64,000 nucleotides of DNA from contig NZ_PNHL01000010.1 in the NCBI RefSeq assembly GCF_002871795.1, forward strand, positions 1 through 64,000. The letters are read 5' to 3'. The position numbers and the translations under genes were made by a program. The notes under the pieces were generated by a model. The model was given only the letters and a program-made list of their open reading frames with translations. It was not told the origin of the DNA and made no database searches. Shown here piece after piece: positions 9,141 through 18,200 of this stretch. Source of the DNA: Brachybacterium sp. UMB0905. GTDB taxonomy: Bacteria > Actinomycetota > Actinomycetes > Actinomycetales > Dermabacteraceae. How positions within the stretch are numbered: position 1 is the first letter of the stretch; each line of letters opens with the position of its first letter.

Positions 9141-9539
9141 TCAGGCCGACGCTGGGCTCTCCGATTCTCCCGCCTGCCCCGATGCATCCACCGGATACAC
9201 GACGACCCCGCGGTCCACGTCTACGACGCGGGTGGGGAAGTCGCGGTAGTCGATGGTGAGCCAGTCCTTCTGCGGGGTGGACCGGACATCGCGGAAGCGC
9301 CGCGGCCCGTCCTGGATGATCTCGAGGACCCCGTAGCTCACCTGGCGGAACTCGTCGTAGCGCGGGTCCTCCATCTCGATGTCCAGCTCGCCGGAGTTGT
9401 CGCTCTCGTACGTCGTGTCGAATGCGCCGATGTAGGACTCCTGCTCCCCGAACTCGATGAGCAACCGGGCGTGGGGATGGGCCATTGCGTAGGTGGTCAG
9501 GACGACGGTGGTGCTGCGCTCCTCCTCGTGGAAGATCAT
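9141..9539 (-). CDS. Unknown 132-residue last gene of the restriction operon
   Basis: This small acidic protein (MIFHEEERSTTVVLTTYAMA...) has no recognisable family and no membrane segment. Its ATG overlaps the TGA of mcrC (ATGA, 9536-9539), so it is translationally coupled to mcrC and presumably part of the same defence operon. With the IS inserted in mcrC, its expression may now depend on residual read-through or on an IS-borne promoter. It could be an operon-specific accessory factor; nothing in the sequence shows what it does. Confidence 0.65.
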   Translation of the reverse strand: MIFHEEERSTTVVLTTYAMAHPHARLLIEFGEQESYIGAFDTTYESDNSGELDIEMEDPRYDEFRQVSYGVLEIIQDGPRRFRDVRSTPQKDWLTIDYRDFPTRVVDVDRGVVVYPVDASGQAGESESPASA

Positions 9540-10552
9540 CGGGCGACTCCTGCGCCTCGGGTCGACAAATCTCCGGGCGTCACGATGCCCACTGCCGCTT
9601 CCCGGATCTCTCGTGCGCTGCCCATCAGGTCCAGGGCGCCGACGGTGATCTCGTGCCGCCCGAGCCGCGCCTGCTGTCTCGCCCCGAACCCTGCCCCAGC
9701 GTTTTCACCGAGCGCTGCGTACACGAGTGCACCGCGTACGGGTCCGCTTGACTCGAACACATCTGTCGCCTCCGCCGCGCTGACGTAGGTAAGCAGCTGA
9801 TAAAGGTGACTGGACTTCAACGTCGTGGCACCTCCGCGCCAGCTGCTCGTCGCCATGGCGGTGAATTTCGCGTCCACCACGGTGACGGCACCATGCGGAT
9901 CGCGCAGAACGATGTCCGTGATCATCTGTGGCAGTGCCGCGTTCGCCCACGGAACCGCCACCTCCTGGGATCCGACAGGCCACGGCACCCTCTTCCCGGT
10001 CACCACAGTCCAGCCAGCCGACTCGAGATGATGACGGTACAACCCGGCAAGGGCGCTCTCGAACAGCCGACGCAGCTCCCGTTCGGCGAAGGCTCCGCGA
10101 TGCAGGCCCGCCCGTGCCGTCGCACCGTGCTGCGGAATTGCCAGGTCCAGCAGGAGCGATGCGGTGGTGACGGGCCGGATGTCCATCGGCCCCAGCCGAT
10201 GCTGCGGCTCTGTAGCTCGCGGGTCGCGCTGCACCCCCTGCTGGGTGAGCGCGGTGGCGAGGGCGCGGGAATGCCGCGCCAGGTCATGATGCCCTGCCCG
10301 TTCCCCGAGGCGCGTGGCATGCTCGAGCGCCCGCAGGAGGAAGCGGTTGGTGAGGTTATCGGCCGTGAGGTGGTTGTACTCGCAGCGCACCATGCCTTTG
10401 TCGAACAGCTGGTCGCGCTCGCTGCGGTACACGTCGATCCGCCCCCGCACGCGGCTAAGCACACTGCTGGTCCGGCGGAACCCGACGCTGAGGTCGCGCG
10501 CGAGCCGACGGCTCACCGTCTCGTTGAGTATGGAGATCAGCAGAGCCGGGAT

Positions 10553-10622
10553 GTCCTCGCCCACCTGCTCGATCCCAGAGTCCTCGATGAAACCGCGACG
10601 GTAGAGCTCGGAGGCATATAGC
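10553..10622 (+). repeat. Left 70-bp direct repeat flanking the IS
   Basis: Identical to 12393-12462 over 70 bases (begins gtcctcgcccacctgctcga, ends gaggcatatagc). The last base or two may belong to the element end. It is mcrC coding sequence duplicated on insertion. Confidence 0.9.
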
Positions 10623-12393
10623 CTGACTTGATGCATGGGGTGTCGCGTTGGCGTGGCGCAGTGCTGTGACCTGTAGGTTCGGTCTGTGGTGGGGTGGTTT
10701 TGGGATACTAATTCGGTGTTTGTGCGGAAGGTGAGGACCGGGTCGGGGGCTACTGCGGTCCAGGTTGTCCAGAAGCGGCAGGGCCGGCTGGAGATCATCA
10801 AGCACCTCGGGTCAGCGCATACTCCGGTAGAGGTCGCCCTGTTGGTCCAGCGAGGCCGGGAGGTCGTCCAGGGCGCTCAGCAGGCTCTGGATCTGGATCT
10901 GGAGACGCCCGCGGACACGGTCGCAGCGGCCTCCCGGAAAGGGCAGCAGGAGCTGCCGCTTCCCTCGGCGGGGGCTACGGCGCGAGAAGCGCGACCTGCC
11001 GTAGCCCCTCTCTCGCCCAGCAGGGGTGGGGTGCGGGTTGTGGGCACGCGTAGTGACGTGCTGTGGCAGGTACTGCGGGCGGCGTATTCCCGCCTCGGGT
11101 TCGCGGCCGTGGGCGATGAGGTGTTCGAGCAGGTGGTGCTGGCTCGTCTGGTGGAGCCCACGAGCAAGCTCGATGTTCCCCGGGTGCTGGAGAGCCTTGG
11201 GGTGAACGCTCCGCACCACACCACGATCTACCGTCACCTGCGCAAGGCCCAGCAGAAGAACTACCGCGACCAGATTGCCACTGCCTGCTTCGAGTATGCC
11301 TTGAACAGGGGTGATGTCTCGCTGGTGCTGTATGACGTGACGACCCTGTATTTCGAGGCGGAGAACGAAGATGCCCTGCGTAAGGTCGGGTACTCCAAGG
11401 AACGTCGGGTGGATCCGCAGATCGTGGTCGGTCTGCTGGTGGACCGCCAGGGGTTCCCGCTGGAGATCGGCTGCTTCGAGGGCAACCACGCCGAGACGCG
11501 GACGATCCTGCCGATCATCCGGCAGTTCCAGGCCCGCCACGGGATCGCAGACATGGTCGTCGTCGCCGACGCCGGGATGCTCTCAGCGGCGAATCTGACG
11601 GCGCTGGATGAGGCAGGGCTGCGGTTCATCGTCGGCTCACGCGTCACCAAAGCCCCCAGCGACCTTGCCCACCACTTCCACTGGCACGGCGACGCCTTCA
11701 GTGACGGGCAGATCATCGACACGATCACACCCCGCCACGGCAACACCAAACCCGTAGCTGACCTGCACCGGCGTGAGGCTCCTGGGTGGGATCCGGGAGA
11801 GTATCCGGGGTGTTGGAGGGCGGTCTGGGCCTACTCCCGCAAACGGGCCGTGCGGGATGGGAAGACACTGACCGCGCAGGAGAACCGGGCGATCGCGGTC
11901 ATCGAGGGTGAGAAGCGGCCCCACCCCACGAGGTTCGTCACCCGCGCCGGGGGTAAGAACGTGCTGAACACCAGCGCTCTCGAGGCGGCGCGGCGTCTGG
12001 TGAGGCTCAAGGGCTACGTCACCAATATCCCGGCCACGATCATGGGCCCGGGCGAGGTGATCTCCAGTTACCACGACCTGTGGCACGTGGAGCAGTCGTT
12101 CCGGATGAGCAAAACAGACCTGCAGGCCCGCCCCATGTTCCACCACCAACGCGACGCCATCGAAGCACACCTGACCATCGTGTTCACCGCTCTCGCCATC
12201 GCGCGCTACATGCAAAACGCGACCGGGTTGAGCTTGAAGAAGATCATCCAGACCCTCCGGCCGATCCAGTCCGCGCTGCTGGCCGCCGGAGACGAAACAC
12301 AGCTCATCCCTGCCCACATCCCCGACGACATCGCCGAGATCATCACGCAGATCACCGAAGGCCCGGGACACTAAGCAAATGCATCAACTCAGG
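10622..12393 (+). mobile_element. IS1634-family (IS1549-like) insertion sequence, about 1.77 kb
   Basis: The element is bounded by imperfect terminal inverted repeats: cctgacttgatgcat at 10623-10637 against the complement of atgcatcaactcagg at 12379-12393, one mismatch in 15. One transposase gene fills it. It lies inside mcrC, with exact 70-bp direct repeats outside the ends. Members of this group (IS1549, IS1634) are known for unusually long and variable target duplications, which agrees with what is seen. The element looks intact and recent. Confidence 0.88.
10686..12374 (+). CDS. IS1634-family DDE transposase
   Basis: This 562-residue transposase of the IS4-related IS1634/IS1549 group starts at a GTG. 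Recognisable acidic residues are Asp in VLYDVTTLYFE, Asp in MVVVADAGML, and Glu in the DLWHVEQSFRMSKTDL stretch. In the last of these, Glu followed seven residues later by Lys fits the IS4-type Y-R-E-K signature. The C-terminus IARYMQNATGLSLKKIIQTL is shared with the remnant at 61-294. It cuts and pastes its own element. The frame is intact, so the copy is potentially active. Confidence 0.92.
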   Translation: MVGWFWDTNSVFVRKVRTGSGATAVQVVQKRQGRLEIIKHLGSAHTPVEVALLVQRGREVVQGAQQALDLDLETPADTVAAASRKGQQELPLPSAGATAREARPAVAPLSPSRGGVRVVGTRSDVLWQVLRAAYSRLGFAAVGDEVFEQVVLARLVEPTSKLDVPRVLESLGVNAPHHTTIYRHLRKAQQKNYRDQIATACFEYALNRGDVSLVLYDVTTLYFEAENEDALRKVGYSKERRVDPQIVVGLLVDRQGFPLEIGCFEGNHAETRTILPIIRQFQARHGIADMVVVADAGMLSAANLTALDEAGLRFIVGSRVTKAPSDLAHHFHWHGDAFSDGQIIDTITPRHGNTKPVADLHRREAPGWDPGEYPGCWRAVWAYSRKRAVRDGKTLTAQENRAIAVIEGEKRPHPTRFVTRAGGKNVLNTSALEAARRLVRLKGYVTNIPATIMGPGEVISSYHDLWHVEQSFRMSKTDLQARPMFHHQRDAIEAHLTIVFTALAIARYMQNATGLSLKKIIQTLRPIQSALLAAGDETQLIPAHIPDDIAEIITQITEGPGH

Positions 12394-12462
12394 TCCTCGC
12401 CCACCTGCTCGATCCCAGAGTCCTCGATGAAACCGCGACGGTAGAGCTCGGAGGCATATAGC
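12393..12462 (+). repeat. Right 70-bp direct repeat flanking the IS
   Basis: Exact second copy of 10553-10622. Beyond it (12463 onward) the unique 5' part of mcrC continues on the minus strand. Confidence 0.9.
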
Positions 12463-12553
12463 TGCAGCAGCCAGATGCTGCGCAGCGGAACGTAAGCGCT
12501 CGCCGGGGCGGCATCCTCGGCCGCAGTAGCGGCGATGGCGGCGGCCATAGCTG

Positions 12554-15211
12554 TCACGCGCGCAGGATGGCGAGGGCGGTCTCGACTTGCTCCGGACGGT
12601 CGTACCAGTACTCCTCGAGCAGGGGCTGCAGGTCCGTGTCGACGATGGCCTCGAACCAGGCCCTGGTCGCCGATGAACTCGCCGGGCTGGACGAGCTAGC
12701 AAGGGGCGTCACGAAGCTGTGGCCGATCAGGTACGCCTCACCCAGCAGAGAGTCCGCCCGGATCAGATCGTTGACCGCCGCGATGCGCTCGCGCACATCC
12801 TCAAGGGTCGCCCGATCAAGCCCGCGCTCCGTCGTGCAGAACTCCAGCCAGGCGTCGTTCAGCGCAGGAGTGAGACTGATGAAGGCGAAACGGCGGCGCA
12901 GCGCCATATCCACCATCGCCAGAGAGCGGTCCGCCTGATTCATCGTGCCGATGACGTAGAGGTTCTCCGGCAGGAACAGCGGCTGGTCGTCCTCCTGCGC
13001 GTACAGCGTGGTCAGCTGCGATTCGGCGTTGCGCTTATCGGCCTCGAGGAGAGTCAGCATCTCGCCGAAGATCTGGGCGGGGTTGCCGCGATTGATCTCC
13101 TCGATGATCACCACGTGCGGGTCCGGAGCGTTGTCCCGAGCGGTCTCGACAGCCCGCAGAAACGGCCCATTCATGAGGGTGAGGCGCCCGCCGGCCTCGG
13201 CTGTGGGGCGGTATCCCTGCACGAAGTCTTCGTAGGAGGTGGAGGGGTGGAACTGCACCACCGTGATGAGCTCTTCGTTCTCGCTGCCGATGAGGGCGTG
13301 GGCGAGCTTGCGGGCCAGCCATGTCTTCCCGGTGCCGGGCGGGCCCTGGAGGATGATGTTCTTCTTCGTCCGCCAGCGGCTCAGAGCTGATTCGAGCTGG
13401 CTGCGAGGCATAAACGCGCCCTCGCTGAGGATGCTCTGGATGGTGTAGGCCGGGGTGCTGCTTTCGGCGGTCTTTTCCACCACGGCCGATGGGGAGCTGG
13501 GGGCATCGGCCGGTGCTGCGCTGGCAGACGTGGTGTAGGAAAACGCCGCCACGGAGATCCCGGCCATCGTCGCGGGGTGGACCTCCGCATCGGGCAGCCA
13601 CGTGGTGATATCTCCGAGCAGGCCCAGGTATTCGCGGCCGTCGGTGATGGTGCGGGCGCTGGGGAGTCCGGCGCCGTCCTCGGAGGAGACGAACGCGATG
13701 GTGCGTCGGTCCAGGGGAAGGAACATTTCGGGCCGGGTCCAGAAAAGCCCCATCGTGTAGCTGGGCAGGGATCGCCCGGCGGTCGCGGCATCGAAGGCGG
13801 TGACGAACTCCTGCTGCAGTTGCTCGGGGGCGTTCAGTCCGCCGCCGTCGGCCAGAGCGATCCCGGCGGCGAACAGGTCCCACCGGGTGTCGTAGAAGTT
13901 CGGGTCGCCAGCATCGTCGGGCGCGGATTCGAAGCGGACGCGCATGTTATTGCTGACGGGGATGCCGTCGAAGCTGGTGGGCAGCTCGGCGCTGAGAGCG
14001 AAGGCTTCCTTGATCCCGGCGCACATCGCGATCCTGTTGGCGGGGGTGATGCCGCGGTGGATTGTACTGAGGATCGTGAACGGCTCCACGTCCGTGGCGT
14101 TCTCCTTGACGCCATCGCGTACCCACTTCCACAGCGGGTTGAACATCGAGGGGCGGCCGGAGAGCTGCGCTGCCTCTCGCAGGGTCTCCTGCAACGCGGG
14201 CCGATCCTCGCGGTAGGGGAGCAGGGCCTGGGTGAACTCGGTGAAGAAGGGGATCCAGTCGAGGTTCGGTTCAGCGGGCGCGGTGGTCTCGGGGCTGAGG
14301 TCCGGGTCGCCCTGCCCGTCCACGACGGACTGCAGGCGCTCCAGGGCGTTGTGCCGGGAGACGGTGAACAGCGTCAGCAGGCCGCGGATGGAGTTACGCA
14401 GGTCAAGTGCCAGGTCACTGCGCTCCAGTGGTTCCGCATTCCAGGTGATGGGGATGCGGGAGCGGCTATCTGGGTCAGGGTCTTGGGAGTCGATGGTGGC
14501 GGGACCCGACACGGTGCCGACGTAGAGCCTGCCGGGGTGCAGCTTGCTGGGCATAACGGCGGTATCCCCCACCTGCATCTCGTGCAGCAGCCGGTAGGCC
14601 TGGCCGGCGGTGGAGGCCAGGAGCTTGCGGGAGATGTTCGGGTCGTGGGCGCGGATCGCCTGCTCGATCTCGCGGCGGGTGCCCGGAATAGACGTGACCG
14701 GGCCGATGTACAGCCCCGGCAGCCCGAGCCCTTCGGCAAGGGCCCGCTGTTCGCGCTCACCGTTCGAGCCGGCGCGGATCACCCAGAAGTAGTCCGCCTC
14801 CGTGCTCCCCACCTCTTCGGGGTCCGGCTCAAGAGCGGGCTGGCCAGCCTGGGTTTCCTCGCGGGCTCGTCGCAGTTCCGCCTGCCGCACTGAGAGGTCT
14901 CTGTACCCCACGGTGCCCAGGGGATACGGATGGTCCGCAGCCCAAACGCGGCCCGCATCCGTGATCCGGGTGACGCCTCGGGCCACATCCTCGAGGAATC
15001 CGAAGTGCCGTGCCTGCCAGATCGCCCATCGCGCACGATCCTCTGGCACTGAAGAATGCTGCAGCATTCGATGCGCCTGGTCAGGAAAGTCGCGCTCTGT
15101 GACCTCCTGGACTGCTGCGATGTAGTCGGCCGTGGTGTGCTCGGCGCCGTCCAGCGCAACACCGAGCATCACGGGGAAGATGCGCTTCCAGGTGTAGGTC
15201 GGAGCTGCCAT
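12554..15211 (-). CDS. mcrB: McrB-like AAA+ GTPase with added N-terminal recognition domains
   Basis: This 885-residue motor subunit of a modification-dependent restriction system starts with a winged-helix region like Mrr_N (residues 1-100). A PUA/EVE-like domain follows (about 130-290, DYFWVIRAGSNGEREQRALA ... NSIRGLLTLFTVS), a fold that often reads modified bases, then an unrecognised middle domain. The C-terminal AAA+ domain has Walker A GPPGTGKTW near 620, the McrB-type Walker B IIEEINRGNPAQIFGEM near 700 and IGTMNQADRSLAMVD near 750. It sits five bases after the type ISP gene and five before mcrC. Without McrC it should be unable to cut DNA. Confidence 0.88.
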   Translation of the reverse strand: MAAPTYTWKRIFPVMLGVALDGAEHTTADYIAAVQEVTERDFPDQAHRMLQHSSVPEDRARWAIWQARHFGFLEDVARGVTRITDAGRVWAADHPYPLGTVGYRDLSVRQAELRRAREETQAGQPALEPDPEEVGSTEADYFWVIRAGSNGEREQRALAEGLGLPGLYIGPVTSIPGTRREIEQAIRAHDPNISRKLLASTAGQAYRLLHEMQVGDTAVMPSKLHPGRLYVGTVSGPATIDSQDPDPDSRSRIPITWNAEPLERSDLALDLRNSIRGLLTLFTVSRHNALERLQSVVDGQGDPDLSPETTAPAEPNLDWIPFFTEFTQALLPYREDRPALQETLREAAQLSGRPSMFNPLWKWVRDGVKENATDVEPFTILSTIHRGITPANRIAMCAGIKEAFALSAELPTSFDGIPVSNNMRVRFESAPDDAGDPNFYDTRWDLFAAGIALADGGGLNAPEQLQQEFVTAFDAATAGRSLPSYTMGLFWTRPEMFLPLDRRTIAFVSSEDGAGLPSARTITDGREYLGLLGDITTWLPDAEVHPATMAGISVAAFSYTTSASAAPADAPSSPSAVVEKTAESSTPAYTIQSILSEGAFMPRSQLESALSRWRTKKNIILQGPPGTGKTWLARKLAHALIGSENEELITVVQFHPSTSYEDFVQGYRPTAEAGGRLTLMNGPFLRAVETARDNAPDPHVVIIEEINRGNPAQIFGEMLTLLEADKRNAESQLTTLYAQEDDQPLFLPENLYVIGTMNQADRSLAMVDMALRRRFAFISLTPALNDAWLEFCTTERGLDRATLEDVRERIAAVNDLIRADSLLGEAYLIGHSFVTPLASSSSPASSSATRAWFEAIVDTDLQPLLEEYWYDRPEQVETALAILRA

Positions 15212-15216
15212 GATGC

Positions 15217-18200
15217 TCAGTCCTCTGTGCGTGCGGGCTCACCGATCGGCGGCAATGCCTCGGTGATCTGGACGGTGCGGATCGAGACGGTCGCGACCTT
15301 CTGGATGAGGTCGAGGATGTAGCGCGGGTTGCCGTGCTCGAGCCCCCAGTCGTTGGGGTCGTTCACGATCCCGGAGGCCTTATCCGTGCTCACCTGATAC
15401 TGGCGGATGATCCACTCCAGCGCGCTACGCGAGCCCAGCTGGTACCGGTAGAACTCTGGCGGGATACCGGCGAGCGTGATGTGCGGGTTAAAGATCAGGC
15501 GCTCGGGTTCGTCCGCGGCCTTCTGGCCCGACGGGAAGCGCATCTTCGTCACCCGGTAGTACTCGGCCTCGCCGCCGATGGGCGGCTGCTCGCCCTGCTC
15601 CACGGTGATGCCCTCGTACAGCGGCGCGTCCTCGTAGTCGGCGTGCAGGTGGAACAGCTCCCGCCCCGCCTCCACGAACCCGGTGAAGGACGATGCCGGC
15701 ACATCCGGTACCCGCGGCAGCATCTGCTTGAGCTCCCCGGCGTACCGCTCTCGATACTCGGGGGAGTGCAGCAGCCCGTACAGGAAGAAGAAGAGGTCGT
15801 CGGCCGACGTCCCCTGCCCGTACCGCTGGCGCATGAGCTGCAGGAACTGTGGGGAGATATTGTCCTCGCGGCGGTGGCCATCCACCACTTCGCCGTCGAG
15901 GTCCAGCGAGAGCTCGCCGGCATCGACCGGGTGCCAGGTGTAGCGGGGGAAGAACTGGCCGTTGGAAGAGCCCCACATGGCAAGGTCAGGCACAGATCGA
16001 GTTGCGAGCGTGGAGAAGGGCCGGTCGTTGCCGACGCCAGTCACATAGAACCCATAGTTCTCATGCGCGGCGGTGGGGAAGTACCGACGGGCGACAGCCG
16101 GGAGATAGACGAGGCCATCGCTGACGTCGACGTGCTGAGTGAAGAAAGGTCGGTACAGCGAGCGCATGGTCCGCCCGTGCTGGCGCACAACCTCCCGCCC
16201 TTTGGCGAGCTGGTCGCGGAGCGAGCGGTTCCACTTGATCCGCGACTCATCAGTGGTCACGACCCCGGTGGTATCCGATCCCTTCGGCGCGGAAAGCCCG
16301 GTGGACTGAGCATGTTCGAGGAAAAGCTCCTGCTCCTCGCGATAGGTCTGCACGAAGGTCGCGAGCTTGTCGTCCAGCGCGCGCCTCGAGGAGGCGTAGA
16401 CCCAGGAGTCGCGGTTGGTCTGGAGCCCGGCAGTGAAGGACTCGAACACTCGGACGCCTTCCTCCGCCCGTCCACCCAGAATCGGATACTCCAGATACCG
16501 CGGATCCCGCTGGTTGATCCAGTCGCCGTATTCGTTCGGGGTGATCTGCTGCCATGGCACGCTCGCAAGGCTCGCCTCATCGACGATGGCGAGCTTCTGC
16601 TCGGCACTCAGGTAGTCGCCGATGTCGCGGTAGTGGATCGTCGCGTCTCCGTGGTGCCCGGCGGTACGGACAAGGAGGAAGATCGCGACGGTCGTGCGGG
16701 CGCCGGAGCCGAAGACGTTTCCTTTCTCCTTCTGGCGCAAAACTCCTGCCGTACGAGCGTTCCCCCGCAGGTTGAACACATAGATCGCGCTGAACTCCTC
16801 GGTGAGGGTCTTGCGGACGCCGGCGGCGGTGTTGCCGTCGATCCAGCCGCCGTTGGTGACGAACCCGATCACACCCTCATCACCGATGCGGTCGCTCGCC
16901 CAGCGGATCGCCCGCATGTACGAGTCGTACAGCGAGTTCTTGTTGACCGCGTCCGTCCGCGCCGCGAACGTCTCCGCGATCCGCGCATCGAGAGTCGGGT
17001 ACTTGACGTTCGCGTTGTCGTCATTGCCGCTGGTCTGCCCCACCGAGTAGGGCGGGTTCCCCAGGATCACCTGGATATCGAGCTTCTTCTGCGCCTCCAC
17101 GCGCGTGTTGTTCACCGGGAACACCCGCTCGTCCTGCAGGTCGCCGTCCTCGGTGATCTGGAACGTGTCCGTCAGCGCGATGCCCTCGAACGGCACATAG
17201 GGCTGGGCTGCGAGGGTCACGTCCTGCTGCTCGGCCCGCAGGTCATGGAACGTCGTCTCGATGTTGATCGCCGCGATGTAGTACGCCAGCAGCAGGATTT
17301 CGTTGGCGTGCAGCTCGCTCGCGTACTTCCGGGCGAGGTCGGAGGGGTCGATCAGCCCGGACTGCAGCAGGCGCACGATGAACGTTCCCGTCCCCGTGAA
17401 CGGATCCAGCACATGCACGCCCGGGTCCGTGAGGCGGCGTCCGAACTCTTGGGCGAGCACGTCGTCGACCGCGCGGATGATGAAGTCCACGATCTGCACC
17501 GGGGTGTAGACCACGCCCATCGCATCGGCCGTCTTGGCGAACGCCTTGGTGAAGAAGCTCTCGTACAGCTCGGTGATGATCTTCTGCTTGCCCGCCGCGT
17601 TGTCGATGCCCTTCGCGCGCAGCCGCACCGAGTCGTAGAACTTCTCCAGCGACTGCGCTTCGGCGTCCACGTGCATCGCCGTGAGCGCCTCGACCATCCG
17701 ATCCATCACCCGCGAGACGGGGTTCGAGTCGGTGAAGGCGTAGTCCTCGAACAGGGCATCGAACACCGGCTCGGTGATCATGTGCTGGGCGAGCATCTCG
17801 ATTGCCTGCTCGCGGCTGATCGACTCGTTCAGGTTTCGCCGCAGCGCCTCGACGAACACCGAGAACTGCGCGGAGGCCGGGGTGCTGGGATCCTCCACCA
17901 GGGTGCGGATCCGCTGGATATGCGCCTCGCTGATCTGCGCAATGTCCTTCGCCCAGTCATCCCAGTAATGGCGCGAGCCCACCTTCTGGACCATCTTCGC
18001 GTAGATCGCATTGCGCAGCTCATCCATCTGCGAGAGCCGCACATCGAGCATCCCCTGCGCGGTGGCCGTCGGCGAGGAGTCCCCGTCGGCCCCATCGGTT
18101 CCGTCGGCTGAACCGTCACCGTCGCCGCCCTCGAAGCCCACGCCCACCACGTCGATCTTGCGGTCGCGGGTGGTGTTCAGCTCCACCTTGTTGACCATGG

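Larger units (their letters stand above)
9536..12548 (-). pseudogene. mcrC: mcrC (McrBC specificity/nuclease subunit), split by an IS element
   Basis: The true start is the ATG at 12548, five bases after the mcrB stop. It reads AYVPLRSIWLLQLYASELYR, the N-terminal signature of McrC/LlaJI-type subunits. The frame enters the 70-bp repeat at 12462-12393 and is then broken by the IS at 12392. It resumes in the other repeat copy (10622-10553) and continues IPALLISILNETVSRRLARD to the stop at 9536. Joining 12548-12393 to 10552-9536 gives an exact 391-codon frame. The C-terminal part carries the McrC nuclease region (MITDIVLRDPHGAVTVVDAK: D...D-x-K). The open frame running on into the IS antisense strand is not the native N-terminus. 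Confidence 0.9.

Noticed and set aside
9536-10801. A single open frame of 421 codons that would make mcrC look intact
   Set aside because: Its first 60 or so residues come from the antisense strand of the IS. The native N-terminus, with the family signature, lies at 12548-12463 on the far side.
61-12393. Composite transposon formed by the transposase remnant and the intact IS
   Set aside because: The remnant is diverged, lacks recognisable ends, and the intact IS has its own complete ends and target duplication.
15334-18111. Very long plus-strand open frame opposite the restriction enzyme gene
   Set aside because: It is an antisense shadow of high-GC codon bias: composition is Arg/Val/Leu-rich with no domain, and the minus-strand gene has all expected motifs. 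Similar long antisense frames occur opposite most genes here.
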